64,000 bases of DNA. Source: Meconema thalassinum. Taxonomy: Eukaryota > Arthropoda > Insecta > Orthoptera > Tettigoniidae. The notes beneath the pieces are model-generated. The model was not told where the DNA came from, searched no databases, and saw only the letters and a list, made by a program, of their open reading frames with translations. Every line of letters starts with the position of its first letter. The stretch's first letter is position 1. A program made the translations under genes and the position numbers. This document shows positions 32,033 to 42,513 of the stretch, piece after piece. The DNA is taken from the NCBI GenBank assembly GCA_946902985.2, contig OX336388.2:123605894-123669893 (forward strand). The letters run 5' to 3'.

Positions 32033-34475
32033 TGGGTAGTTTATTAGCTGAGGAATAACCCACCCACCAAGGGAAGATGATTAAGAGAAGGAAGTAGATT
32101 TTGGATTGGAGAAAAAGGATAGAAAAATAGGAGGAGAGTCCCACAAAAGTTATGAATTTGACTTTCAATACATTTAGAAGCGGTTGCCACCGCAAATCCG
32201 TGCTCGGATACCTAAAGTGGGTACGAGCTTGGTCGAAGCTGACGGGAACCGCAGCTAAGACTTGGGCAGTTTGCCAGAGAAAGGCTTTAGTGTATTTCCT
32301 CCCAAGCACGAATAAAAGTACTATAGGGAAGGGTGATGGTCTGGCCAGACAGATAGTAAAAGCTTTATTGAGTATGAACGAGGGCATAAACCTAGGAAGA
32401 GCTAGGAAAGCCAGGATCTTGCCTAAGTGTAGTATCAGAGAAATGATGAATCCAAAAACAAATATTTAATTTATTAAACAATTCAAAAAAGGTTAATGAA
32501 TTTAACAAGTATGTAATATAATTTTGACAAACATAGTTCATTTGAACTTTTTAACAAATGGGGTCGCAGACCTCTCAACATTAAACGTTTGCTCCAGGCA
32601 ATTGACAATTTACAAGGTTTCAAACCTGGTACTAAAATCTTTATAAGATTTAAACAAATAAACAATGAAGTAATTAAAGTTTGAACGTGAATTGGTGTAC
32701 AAAGAGTGTACCTTAAGAAATTCTTGAGAGAATGTTCTAGAGAAAGTGACAACTTCGAAAATAACAATAATAAAAACATGAAAAGTAAGATAGAAGTTCC
32801 TACAACTTCTTATATTTATACAGAATTACTATATGAGAATTATACAAAAAAGAGCAGGTCACTTACTGTGAAACCTGAAGAAAGTGAAAAGGAAGGTTCT
32901 AGACTTCCCAAGTTTGAGCAGGAATCACTAGCCAAATGGGACAGTTTCCATTTCGTGAAACCTGAACATGACTCGCTCAAGAGTTTAAGGAATTGTTTTC
33001 CCTGATTATAGGAAAGGAACAACGTGAATTTAAAACTTGTATCACACAAGCAATTATGCAGAATTTAATTAATGTTAAACTAGCAAAGTTGGAAGGGCAC
33101 TTCGTGAGTGACACCTTATAGAAAAGTTACAATTTTATTAATAATGGTGGTTAGTAGAAGGTTGAGGAAAGATCATTGGGATATAGGATCAATGTTCATG
33201 GCCGTATTTAATGTAAACGGACGAGCGCGACGCGGTAGAAACGGGGAGCAAGCACTGGTTATCACTGTAGTTTATAAAGATGGATGCAAAGTTCACTATA
33301 GAAACACTAAAGTTCATAAGAAAGAGAGTTATTGCAATTATGAAAATAACTGATTGCACTATATAGGTGAGAGTCTATTTCTTGAAAAAGTTGTGATTTA
33401 CAATTAAATGCGCCATAGAATGTTCCAACGGGGGAAGAAAGTTCGCTATTGCAGTAATTTAAGGAAGATTCCTCATTTTAACTAGTATTTTCACAAGTGA
33501 GTGAAAAATACCTGACGGCAAGCCACACAGATAGAGTACCAGATCTGGAAAGTTCCAGAACGATCTTTATAGAAGAATGGAGTCAAAGTTAATCCAGCGG
33601 AGGAACTAGCTTTATAATTATAGACAGTGGGTATTAGATAATATCCCACGTAGCGAGAGGATTTCTCATTTGAATAGCTTAAGAAAAGCTCTTTTTTAGT
33701 AAGGTTGGCTTATACAAGCAAAAGCTCAACATGGCAAATCCCACGAAGAATGATTTTTGCCCCAAAGTAAATAATTTCACACTGTCTATAAAATATCATT
33801 AAAAGCACATGGAAGTTAAAAACATGAAGATGAGGTTAAAACTTTTAAAATGGTACTTATCTTGATTTCATGTTGAAGACGAAGTTCCGTATGACGGCTA
33901 CCTAGCCAACATGGCGTAGAAGAGTGTGTGCCTCTTGGTTAGAGGAGACTGGCCCAAGTAGAGCCCTGACTGATCGAGTCAACTGCCGACTGAGAAGTGA
34001 GAGCTGCTCAACGGAGCACGGAGGGACCGAGGAAGGGGAAAAGAGTGGGGGGTAGGAGACAAAAGGAGAACATATAAGTATTGCCAATATTGTAACAAAA
34101 AAATGATCTCTTGCTGAGCTGGTCTTCAAAGAGTTGACAACAGATGATACTAGCGCAGCATGGTGAGTAAAGAGGTAGACGTAGTCCTCTTGCTCATGGA
34201 GATAATAGCTGGCGATGGTAACAGGATCTGGTAGCCAAATGGATATGGAATTCCTCTTGCGCGAGGAAGAGTTGAAGAGCTTCAGAGATTCGCTGCCATA
34301 TGACGTTAGGTGGGTCATAGAATATACATCTGGAACAGACTCACAGAAGATATAAGCAACCGGAACACCTAAGAGAAAATAGATCACTGTTGGTGTTTGA
34401 CAAAGAGGAAGGAAAGAACATGCAAAAGCATTGAAAATTATAATCTCAGGTACCGTGTATTCCAAGAATGCACCA
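32033..34475. mobile_element. Solo LTR (2443 bp) in the left foldback arm
   Basis: An insertion absent from the right arm. It starts TGGGTAG and ends AATGCACCA, so has TGG...CCA ends, and is flanked by a perfect 5-bp duplication GGCCT (32028-32032, 34476-34480). The right arm has the single-copy site GACAAAGGGCCTAAGTGC (reverse strand, near 35330). No internal direct repeat, primer site or gene is present, so the simplest reading is a solo LTR left by recombination between two LTRs. It is not similar by eye to the other three LTR types here. Its orientation is unknown. Confidence 0.75.
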
Positions 34476-34699
34476 GGCCTAAGTGCACTTTTGTTAATAT
34501 CTCGCGAACCAATAAGACTAGGGCATTGTATGAGGTATTGTTGGACTTTTTGCCGAAGACTGCTGGTAAACACCTATGTTCCCACGACCTTTTTAAAGAT
34601 GGCGGCTAACCCACGAGGGGTGATTAAAAAGTAATCCAAGCGGCGGTTGTCGATAAGCAAACCAATAATCAAAGGGGGGGTATGACAGAGCTTGAGGCG

Positions 34700-35110
34700 A
34701 TAACCCCTTTTGATTGATCCCTGTTGATTTACCCCTTTGGACTGGTCCCCGTTGACTAGTCCCTCTGGAAGGGTCCTTTTTGAAGGGAGTCATTTTTGAC
34801 GGGCCCCGGCTGACGGGTCACTGTGGACGGGTCCCTGTTGACAGGTCCTTTTGACTAATCCCTTTGGACCGGTCCCTTTGGACTGATCCCTATGGGTTGG
34901 CCCATGCATTTAGCCAAATTATGTCAAAGGGACGGGTCCAAAGGGATTAGTCAAAAGGACCTGTCAACAGGGACCCGTCCACAGTGACCCGTCAGCCGGG
35001 GCCCGTCAAAAATGACTCCCTTCAAAAAGGACCCGTCCAGAGGGACTAGTCAACGGGGACCAGTCCAAAGGGGCAAATCAACAGGGATCAATCAAAAGGG
35101 GTTATCGCCT
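34700..35110. repeat. Centre of the palindrome: GTCCC minisatellite around a 44-nt loop
   Basis: Left of the loop: GACGGGTCCCTGTTGACAGG-type units; right of it their reverse complement. The unpaired loop is 34881-34924. The motif family matches the subterminal minisatellite (18285-18515), including the closing phrase CCCTATGG.(C/T)TGGCCCATG. Confidence 0.85.
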
Positions 35111-35344
35111 CAAGCTCTGTCATACCCCCCCTTTGATTATTGGTTTGCTTATCGACAAGCGCCGCTTGGATTACTTTTTAATCACCCCTCGTGGGTTAGC
35201 CGCCATCTTTAAAAAGGTCGTGGGAACATAGGTGTTTACCAGCAGTCTTCGGCAAAAAGTCCATCAATACCTCATACAATGCCCTAGTCTTATTGGTTCG
35301 CGAGATATTAACAAAAGTGCACTTAGGCCCTTTGTCAAAATTTC

Positions 35345-37680
35345 AAAAATAGATTCAGTGTTGTGCAATCAATAATAGCTACCTCTTTAACTATATACTT
35401 GTTTTTGTTGACCATGAAGCCTTGAGTATCCATCATCAGTGTATGAGACATGTTTACGCTTGCATAAATCAAAACCAACTGACTACTCACTAATTGGGTT
35501 TAGAAATTACATTTACTCAAATCACATTCTAGTAAAAATCATGCCTACTATAAACTACACCCACGTTTGCACTCACTTTTACATTCACTTTTGCACTCAC
35601 TTTTGCACCCACTTTTGCACTCACTCTTACACTCACTTTTGCACCCACATTTGCACTCACTTTAAACTATTATTTCTATTATCGAGCGAAATTTATTGGA
35701 GATTATTTCATGCTTGAAAATTGATATGGAAGTATCAACGAAAAGTTATGGTGAGCCATATGCATACTATAAAGGTTATACGTATATTGCAAAACGAACC
35801 AATAAAATGGAACTGTTATTTGACGTTGTTCAAAACATCGTTCAAAACAGTGTCAAAGTGAACTAAAAAGTAAAAATAGTGAGGTCTTAAGTGTGAGTGA
35901 TCATCAATGTAGTGTGACATATAAGACATCGTTGCTGTTTAAAAAAATACTTCATATGTTAAAACACTAGTCCGAAAAAAAGATATGGTAACCCGCGTGT
36001 TGTGCAATCAATGATAGCCACCTCTTTAAATATATACTGTACTTGTGTTCGTTGACCTTAAAGCCTTGAGTATCCATCACCAGTGTATGTGACATGTTTA
36101 CGCATGCATAGATCAAAACCAACTGACTATTCACTACTTGGGTTTAGAAATTACATTTACTCAAATCACATTCTAGTAAAATTCATGCCTACTATAAGCG
36201 GCACCCACTTTTGCACCCACTCTTGCACTCCCTTTTACACCCACTCTTGCACCTGTCTTGCACCCACTCTTGCACCCACTCTTGCACCCACTTTTGCACC
36301 CACTTTTCCTCTCACTTTAAACTATTATTTATATTATCGAGTGAACTTTGCTAGAGAGTAGTTCATGCTTGACAATTGACATGGAAGTATCAACAAATAG
36401 CAATGGTATGTCATACGCATTCTATAAAGGTTATACGTATATTGCAAAACGAACCAATAAAAATGGAACTGTTATTTGGCGTTGTTCAAAACATCGTTCA
36501 AAACAGTGTCAAAGTGAAATAAAAGTAAAAATAGTAATGTCTTAAGTGTGAGTGATCATCAATGTAGTGTACCAGATAAAACATCGTTGCTGTTTAAAAA
36601 AATACTTCAAATGTTAAAACACTAGTAAAAAAAAAGATATGGTAACCCGCGTGTTGTGCAATCAATGATAGCCACCTCTTTAAATATATACTGTACTTGT
36701 TTTCGTTGACCTTAAAGCCTTGAGTATCCATCACCAGTGTATGTGACATGTTTACGCTTGCATAGATCAAAACCAACTGACTATTCACTACTTGGGTTTA
36801 GAAATTACATTTACTCAAATCACATTCTAGTAAAATTCATGCTTACTATAAGCGGCACCCACTTTTACACCCACTCTTGCACCCACTCTTGCACCCACTT
36901 TTCCTCTCACTTTAAACTATTATTTATTTTATCGAGTGAACTTTGCTAGAGATTAGTTCATGCTTGACAATTGACATGGAAGTATCAACAAATAGCAATG
37001 GTATGCCATACCTATTCTATAAAGGATATACATATATTGTAAAACGAACCAATAAAAATGGAACTGTTATTTGGCGTTGTTCAAAACATCGTTCAAAACA
37101 GTGTCGAGGTGAGCTGAAAAGTAAAAATAGTAATGTCTTAAGTGTGAGTGATCATCAATGTAGTGTACCAGATAAAACATCGTTGCTGTTTAAAAAAATT
37201 CTTCAAAATGCTAAAACACTTGTCCCAGAAAAAGATATTGCAGCTCAAGATAGTGCAATGTTTGTTAAGAAGCATGTATCATCTCCCCAGAAAGTCGTGT
37301 TAGGACAGTTGTCAATGTCTGAAAAACTCCCAACATTATCAAAGGCAACACAAACTGTGCAAAATGTGGTATTGCAAAAGGATCAAAAAGGACTATACAG
37401 TAATAGTGATGAGGATTATAATGATCATGATGATGATGATGATGATAATGATAATGGTTATGATGATGATGATGTTGATGATGAAGATAATAATGATAAT
37501 GGTAATGCTTTGTTTACACCTAAAAAATCATTTGTTAAATTTGTCTACTGGAACAATCCAAGTAAGCTAATCCAGCGGCTTCAGCAACTGCATGTCTATA
37601 AACAGGCTGGTTATACTGAATATGAGGAAGAACTATTGGATATAGAAAATGAGCTTCGTCGTGCTAAAATTATTATGTAA
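35345..37680 (+). repeat. Tandem array of three FLYWCH cassettes, right arm
   Basis: Units start at about 35345, 36000 and 36653 with TTGTGCAATCAATGATAGCC. Each continues with ACATGTTTACGC.TGCAT, a conserved ~150-bp leader, a CACCCACTTTTGCAC minisatellite of differing length, TTTAAACTATTATTTAT, then a FLYWCH frame. Only the third (36976-37680) is open throughout. The first loses frame after NKME (start 35726) and the second after KQCQSE (start 36381). Confidence 0.82.
36976..37680 (+). CDS. FLYWCH-finger protein A, intact right-arm copy
   Basis: 234 residues from the ATG at 36976 (MEVSTNSNGMPYLFYKGYTY); the frame is open further upstream but without another ATG. Order: FLYWCH finger (~10-65: FYKGYTYIV, IWRCSKHRSKQC, VSDHQCS); a Lys/Gln/Ser linker; an Asp/Asn-rich run of ~35 residues encoded by GAT/AAT repeats; and a C-terminal helical domain, WNNPSKLIQRL...YEEELLDIENELRRAKII. 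From memory that last domain resembles a motif of the type DPNELV.RL...NEI..I..ELREAGII in many uncharacterised arthropod transposon- or virus-linked proteins. The finger suggests DNA or RNA binding; the partner is unknown. It could be an accessory protein of the mobile element. Confidence 0.8.
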   Translation: MEVSTNSNGMPYLFYKGYTYIVKRTNKNGTVIWRCSKHRSKQCRGELKSKNSNVLSVSDHQCSVPDKTSLLFKKILQNAKTLVPEKDIAAQDSAMFVKKHVSSPQKVVLGQLSMSEKLPTLSKATQTVQNVVLQKDQKGLYSNSDEDYNDHDDDDDDNDNGYDDDDVDDEDNNDNGNALFTPKKSFVKFVYWNNPSKLIQRLQQLHVYKQAGYTEYEEELLDIENELRRAKIIM

Positions 37681-37879
37681 TGGATCCACATAACCGCTTA
37701 AATTATTTCTTAACAATACATGTTATATTTTCTACCACTATGCTACCATTTTGCTCTCACTTTTGCTATCACTTCAAACTGTACATATTAAATATAAAAG
37801 CCAAAGCTAAATGATTTTATTATCAGAACAGTTATAACCTTTGTAGTGAGCAAATCATACTAACAGGTTAGTTGCTACT

Positions 37880-38290
37880 ATGGAACTTACTACAACTAAC
37901 AAAGGTAAACAACGTGTACTCTATAAAGGCTACTCTTATAACTATAATCGTCAGAATGTAAAAGGAATAATATTTTGGCGATGCTCAAAAGAGAGGTCAA
38001 AAAGATGTCGAGGCAATCTAAAAAGTAGAAATGGTAAGGTTTTAAGTGTGAGTGATCATCTATGTGGTGCACCAAATGAAACACTGTTGGTGTCAACAAT
38101 TAATCATGACAATGCTAAAAAGCTAGTACAAGAAAAAAATGTTGCTACTCAAAATAGTGCAGTGTTTATTGAGCAACATTTAACCCCTGCTGTAAAAGTT
38201 ATGTTTAATCCATCTTCCACATCTCAAGAGTTATCAACATCACAAACTATGCAAAAAGGTTGTGTTGTTGTTGTTGTTTTAAGGGGCTGA
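37880..38290 (+). CDS. FLYWCH-finger protein B, right-arm copy
   Basis: 136 residues, starting MELTTTNKGK; the finger has FWRCSKERSKRC and VSDHLCG. It differs from the left copy by very few residues (for example MQKGC against MQRGC). It lies about 200 bp downstream of gene A in the same direction; the stretch between holds a CTCTCACTTTTGCTATCAC block, a diverged version of the minisatellite leader. This supports B as an older duplicate of the same cassette. The C-terminus ends in a GTT repeat and it lacks the A-type terminal domain. Confidence 0.75.
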   Translation: MELTTTNKGKQRVLYKGYSYNYNRQNVKGIIFWRCSKERSKRCRGNLKSRNGKVLSVSDHLCGAPNETLLVSTINHDNAKKLVQEKNVATQNSAVFIEQHLTPAVKVMFNPSSTSQELSTSQTMQKGCVVVVVLRG

Positions 38291-41200
38291 ACTACAAGGT
38301 TATCTACCCTTCATATGCAAGAGAATCAAAAAGGACTAAATAGTAATAGAGAAAAAAGAAATGTATTTTGAATGTAACTATTGTACAAGTACTTATATTA
38401 AATAAATAAAAATATTGTATGGGTATTGTCTGTTTTTTCTTAATTGCTAGACCCACGTCCTACTATATTAATGTCATTGTTAACCATCAACAATCTCCAC
38501 CTATGTTCAGAAAGAAAGTGATCTTAAACAATACACTCTATCTATGGTTTGTGTACCGAGTATCATAATAATACAGTGTCATCAAGCCATGTTCAGGCAA
38601 TAGTAATGTTAGGTAAGGGGTTCGAACCCTTGCTTCCTTGTACAGGATTAGTTTTTACTCAACAGCAACCCATAATACTATACTTGGAAACATGTCACAT
38701 CTCATTGCAAAATGTCAACTGTATCGTTTTCTAAGACCCCAGCTGGTGGCTAGTAGCTAGCAGACAGTGCAACAGAAACAGTGTCACCATGTTCATTCTT
38801 AAAAAAGAAATCAATATTTATTATTCTTTTTATTATTATTGTTCATTAAGAGTAGTGTAAAGTTGTCTTTGTGACGTAACGGTTATAATAGTTAGCTGGC
38901 ACTCTAAAGCTCTTGAGTTCAATTCGAGCTTTAACATAAAATTTTAAAAGTATATTAGAACTAAAACAGGTCTACTCAGTCTCGGGTGATTCAAATAAGT
39001 AGATGTGGTTTGATTCACACTTTAACGATAGAACACGACGGTTTTTTTATTTTTTTAAATAATGATAGCCATTTGTTCATTTGTTTTTCATTTTCACATT
39101 TCACACATTGCCATTTGTCAATTTTCCATGTACACGATTTGAAAATATCGGTTTAAAGTTTTTGGATTTCATGATACGGAAACAAGAATTTTCCATTTTG
39201 TTGTTGTTTACACATTTGTCAATTTCCCATTTACATTTTTTAAAGGTCAGTTTTAAGTTTTTACATTGTGTTGATATGGAAACATGGATTTCCTATTTTT
39301 TCCATATCACAGACGACACGTTTATGATTTAGTCCATGCTGAAAGTTTAGTTTTGTAAAACACACATTTGCTGATTAAAATTTTCTTGAAATTATTTAAA
39401 TGGAAGTGCTTGGCCATGGCAATAGTGCATTCTCTTTCTGTTTGTTTCCAAAAACGTATAGGACTACTACTACTACTACTACTACTGTAGGTAAGACTGT
39501 TTTACAAAATAACGCCTATCTACCGCTGCATTTAAAAGAAACACAAGTGTTAAAAAGAACTACAGTATACTATTTACCATTTGCTATATACATTAATTAC
39601 CCCACCATCCTACCTTGCCGTGTTTGCTTTGGTTGAACAATCAATGCTACCCACACACACACACACACACACTTTCTCTCTCTCTCTCTATCATTCTATC
39701 TATAGTCATACATTCACACAACCATACCTGTCTTTGGAAAACAAATACAACCACGCTATTTATCCTTGACATGCACGCTTATCCCAAATAACTTTTAGTT
39801 ATACATTTAACATTTACTATTACAAAAAAAATGTTTCCACTATTTTTACAATTACAACAATGAATATTTACAAAATACTAAATCTACTGGTTACAAAAAA
39901 GCCATGTCTCTAAACAATAAAATATAGAAGTCACACCTCCACCTCGTGGTTATAACCCTATGGTAGGCTAATGCATAGGTCATTCATCTGCACTCATTTG
40001 CTATCCATCAAGGTAAAAGTGCATTTTTTCTGTTCCACAAGATACAAATTTGATTGTTGGATTGTATCCTACACTGTTTATGCGATATATAGCTTTGCCA
40101 GTTCATAAAACCGCTAGGTAGTTCTCTACATATAGCAATTTTACCACTGCTCTACCTACGCTTTTGCTCTTTTGGCTTTCTTACAGTCTAGTGTGTGATA
40201 GACAGCATTAATGTATATCAATCCCAGTTCACCTTTGTATTTGTAATCCAAGTAATAATTTGGAAAGACACAAATGTAATCAGTTTTGAACGTTATCTCT
40301 GTTTTGTTTTGTTTAATATGTTTATGACATGCATATTAACCTGAAATCGAACCCTGGTGAAAAGGCCAACAGCTTAACCACTACACCACCTTGCCATTGT
40401 TTCTTAGTTTGACTCGTTCTAGGCATCAGACCTGGAAATTGAGTTAAGACCACCAGTACAAGAGCTAAAAGTGCTTAACACTGCAACACAAAATGGATAG
40501 CTGGTAACATTATACAACCGGAAATGATTATATTTCTGTTAGCAATGCATTTTTTTTGTCATCAGCCTACTGTCTGAGCACTGACAGCAACACAGTTTAG
40601 TTTAGAACAAGCGAGTGTGTGTGTATAGATTATTAGCCTCAAGTATTTAAAGCTTGTTGTGTGTGTGTGTGTGTGTGTAGCGACCATCTTGCCCCGGTAA
40701 CCACTGACAATTTTTGTGTTTTAGCTATCCTCTTTAACCAATCAATTAAAGATAGTCTACTCTTAATTCTTGAATCGATAAATCAGAGTTTGTGTGTACA
40801 CCGTTCGTCATTTATTAACCCATACCTACAACCTATACTCTTTCTATACTGCAGTTTGATCTGAAAAACAAGTTTCAATGGTAAAAGACTTGTCAATCAC
40901 CATACATGTAGCCTACACTAATTCTTTCTCTACCTAGCTATGTTTCATCACACACATGGTAAACATCTCACATGTTCGTATCCGATTATTAGTTTATAAA
41001 ATCTCAGGTCGATGACCTTGATGTATTGGGTATTTTGGGTAAATTCATTGGCCATGGGAAAGGGTTGACCATTCTAAGTCCTATAACACCTCACATGTAG
41101 ATATTCGATTATTAGTTTACAAAATATTAGGTCAATGACCTTGCTGTTTTTTGAATCTTTTGGGTAAATTCGTTGGTCATGGAAAAGGGTTGACCATCCT

Positions 41201-42513
41201 GAGTCCCATGACACCTCACTTGAGCCTCTCTGATTATTAGTTTATAAAATCATAGGTCAATGACCTTGCTGTTTTGAATCTTTTGGGTAAATTCGTTGGT
41301 CATGGAAAAGGGTTGACCATCCTGAGTCCTATGACACCTCACTTGACCCTCTCTGATTATTAGTTAGCGAGATATCAACAAAAGTGTAGTTAGGCCCTTT
41401 TGACATAAATGAATAATATATTCAAAAACAGAATGTCACCTCAAGTCCAACGACCTCTCATACAGGTCTCTAGCCTTATATATTCATGAGATATTGAAAA
41501 GCTAATGACCTTAGATCTTTTGGGTAAATTCGTTGGTCATGGAAAAGGGTTGACCATCCTGAGTCCTATGACACCTCACTTAACCCTCTCTGATTATTAG
41601 TTAGCGAGATATTAACAAAAGTGCAGTTAGGTCCTTTTGACATAAATAAATAATATATTCAAAAACAGAATGTCACCTCAAGTCCAACGACCTCTCATAC
41701 AGGTCCCTAGCCTTATTAATTCATGAGATATTAGTTTTGGATCTTTTGGTAATTTAAAAAAAAATAACTCATCTATAAATCATTATTCAAAAACCCCGCC
41801 CGCTTACAAAATCCTCAAGTGCGCATGCGTAAAAAAAAACAAAAAACAAACATGTTAATTCATAGTAGCAATCGGCTCTTCACATGCGTTTCATGTGGAA
41901 CAACGTTTAATTTCATCATAGCATTAGGGACCATGGGCCAGTCCATAGGGACCAATCCAAAGGGACCGGTCTAAAGGGATCGGTCTAAAGGGACTCATCA
42001 ACAAGGACTCATCCACAAGGACTCGTCCACAAGGACCTGTCAACAAGGACTCATCCACAAGGACCTGTCCACAAGGACTCGCCCACAAGGACTTGTCATC
42101 AATGACCTGTCAACAAAGACCCGTCCACAGAGATCCGCTCCCCCCACCCTCTTCAAAAGCCATGAGTGGGCATGCGTAAAAACAAACAAAAAAGCATGTT
42201 AATTCATAGTGACTATTGACCGTACACATGCACTTTATGTGGAACAACGTTTAAGTCCATATCAGCATTCAAACTCTCACATGTTGTAATTGGAAAGAGA
42301 GATTCTCTAAAAAATTACAATTTCACCCCCTAGTAGGGGTAGGTTTTATTTTGGGGTTGAAATATGTTGTCCATGGGAAAGGGGGTATCAGCCCGAGTTC
42401 AATGACACCTCATTCGTCAAAATCCGACCACGGGTTCGGGAGTTATCGGGCTGCCGCCATCTTGTGAGGAGGGGAGGACGAGGAGGTATCTGAACCCGTA
42501 CAAATACACTACT

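Larger units (their letters stand above)
17913..34880 (+). repeat. Foldback left arm (with two nested insertions)
   Basis: Pairs with 34925-42513 in inverted orientation. For positions before 22977, left plus right coordinates sum to about 60430. After the 6.9-kb insertion they sum to about 67356, and after the solo LTR to about 69804. These jumps equal the insertion sizes plus target duplications. Mismatches between the arms are sparse (for example GACGACACTG here against CAGTGTCATC there). Confidence 0.9.
17913..42513. mobile_element. Giant palindromic foldback DNA transposon (net ~15.2 kb)
   Basis: The left end AGTAGTGTATTTGTACGGG is mirrored by CCCGTACAAATACACTACT at the right end. The inverted repeat continues to the centre, where a loop of about 44 nt (34881-34924) separates the arms. 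The right arm is ~7589 bp; the left arm is ~7600 bp after removing two nested insertions. A 6-bp duplication CAAACT flanks it, and the intact gypsy LTR has the single-copy site. AG...CT ends plus 6-bp duplications match Polinton/Maverick convention (established knowledge), but none of their hallmark genes is visible. The only genes are FLYWCH-finger proteins. MULE- or P-related foldback elements usually make 9-, 8- or 7-bp duplications, so they fit less well. Confidence 0.88.
34925..42513 (-). repeat. Foldback right arm (uninterrupted)
   Basis: The intact reference copy of the arm. From loop to end it holds: a 15-bp-type minisatellite, three FLYWCH cassettes with their upstream regions (35345-37680), a fourth FLYWCH gene (37880-38290), non-coding DNA with tRNA-like pieces, then subterminal tandem repeats and the GTCC minisatellite up to the terminal repeat. 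Confidence 0.9.

Noticed and set aside
33902..34573. 223-codon minus-strand frame
   Set aside because: It crosses the border of the solo LTR (34475) and its target duplication, so cannot be an ancestral gene of either sequence; no domain seen.
17913..42513. Full Polinton/Maverick element
   Set aside because: Only the ends and target duplication length fit. I found no DNA polymerase, integrase, packaging ATPase, protease or capsid frame in either arm.
17913..42513. Inverted duplication as an assembly artefact
   Set aside because: The arms differ at scattered bases and the left arm alone contains two insertions with their own target duplications.
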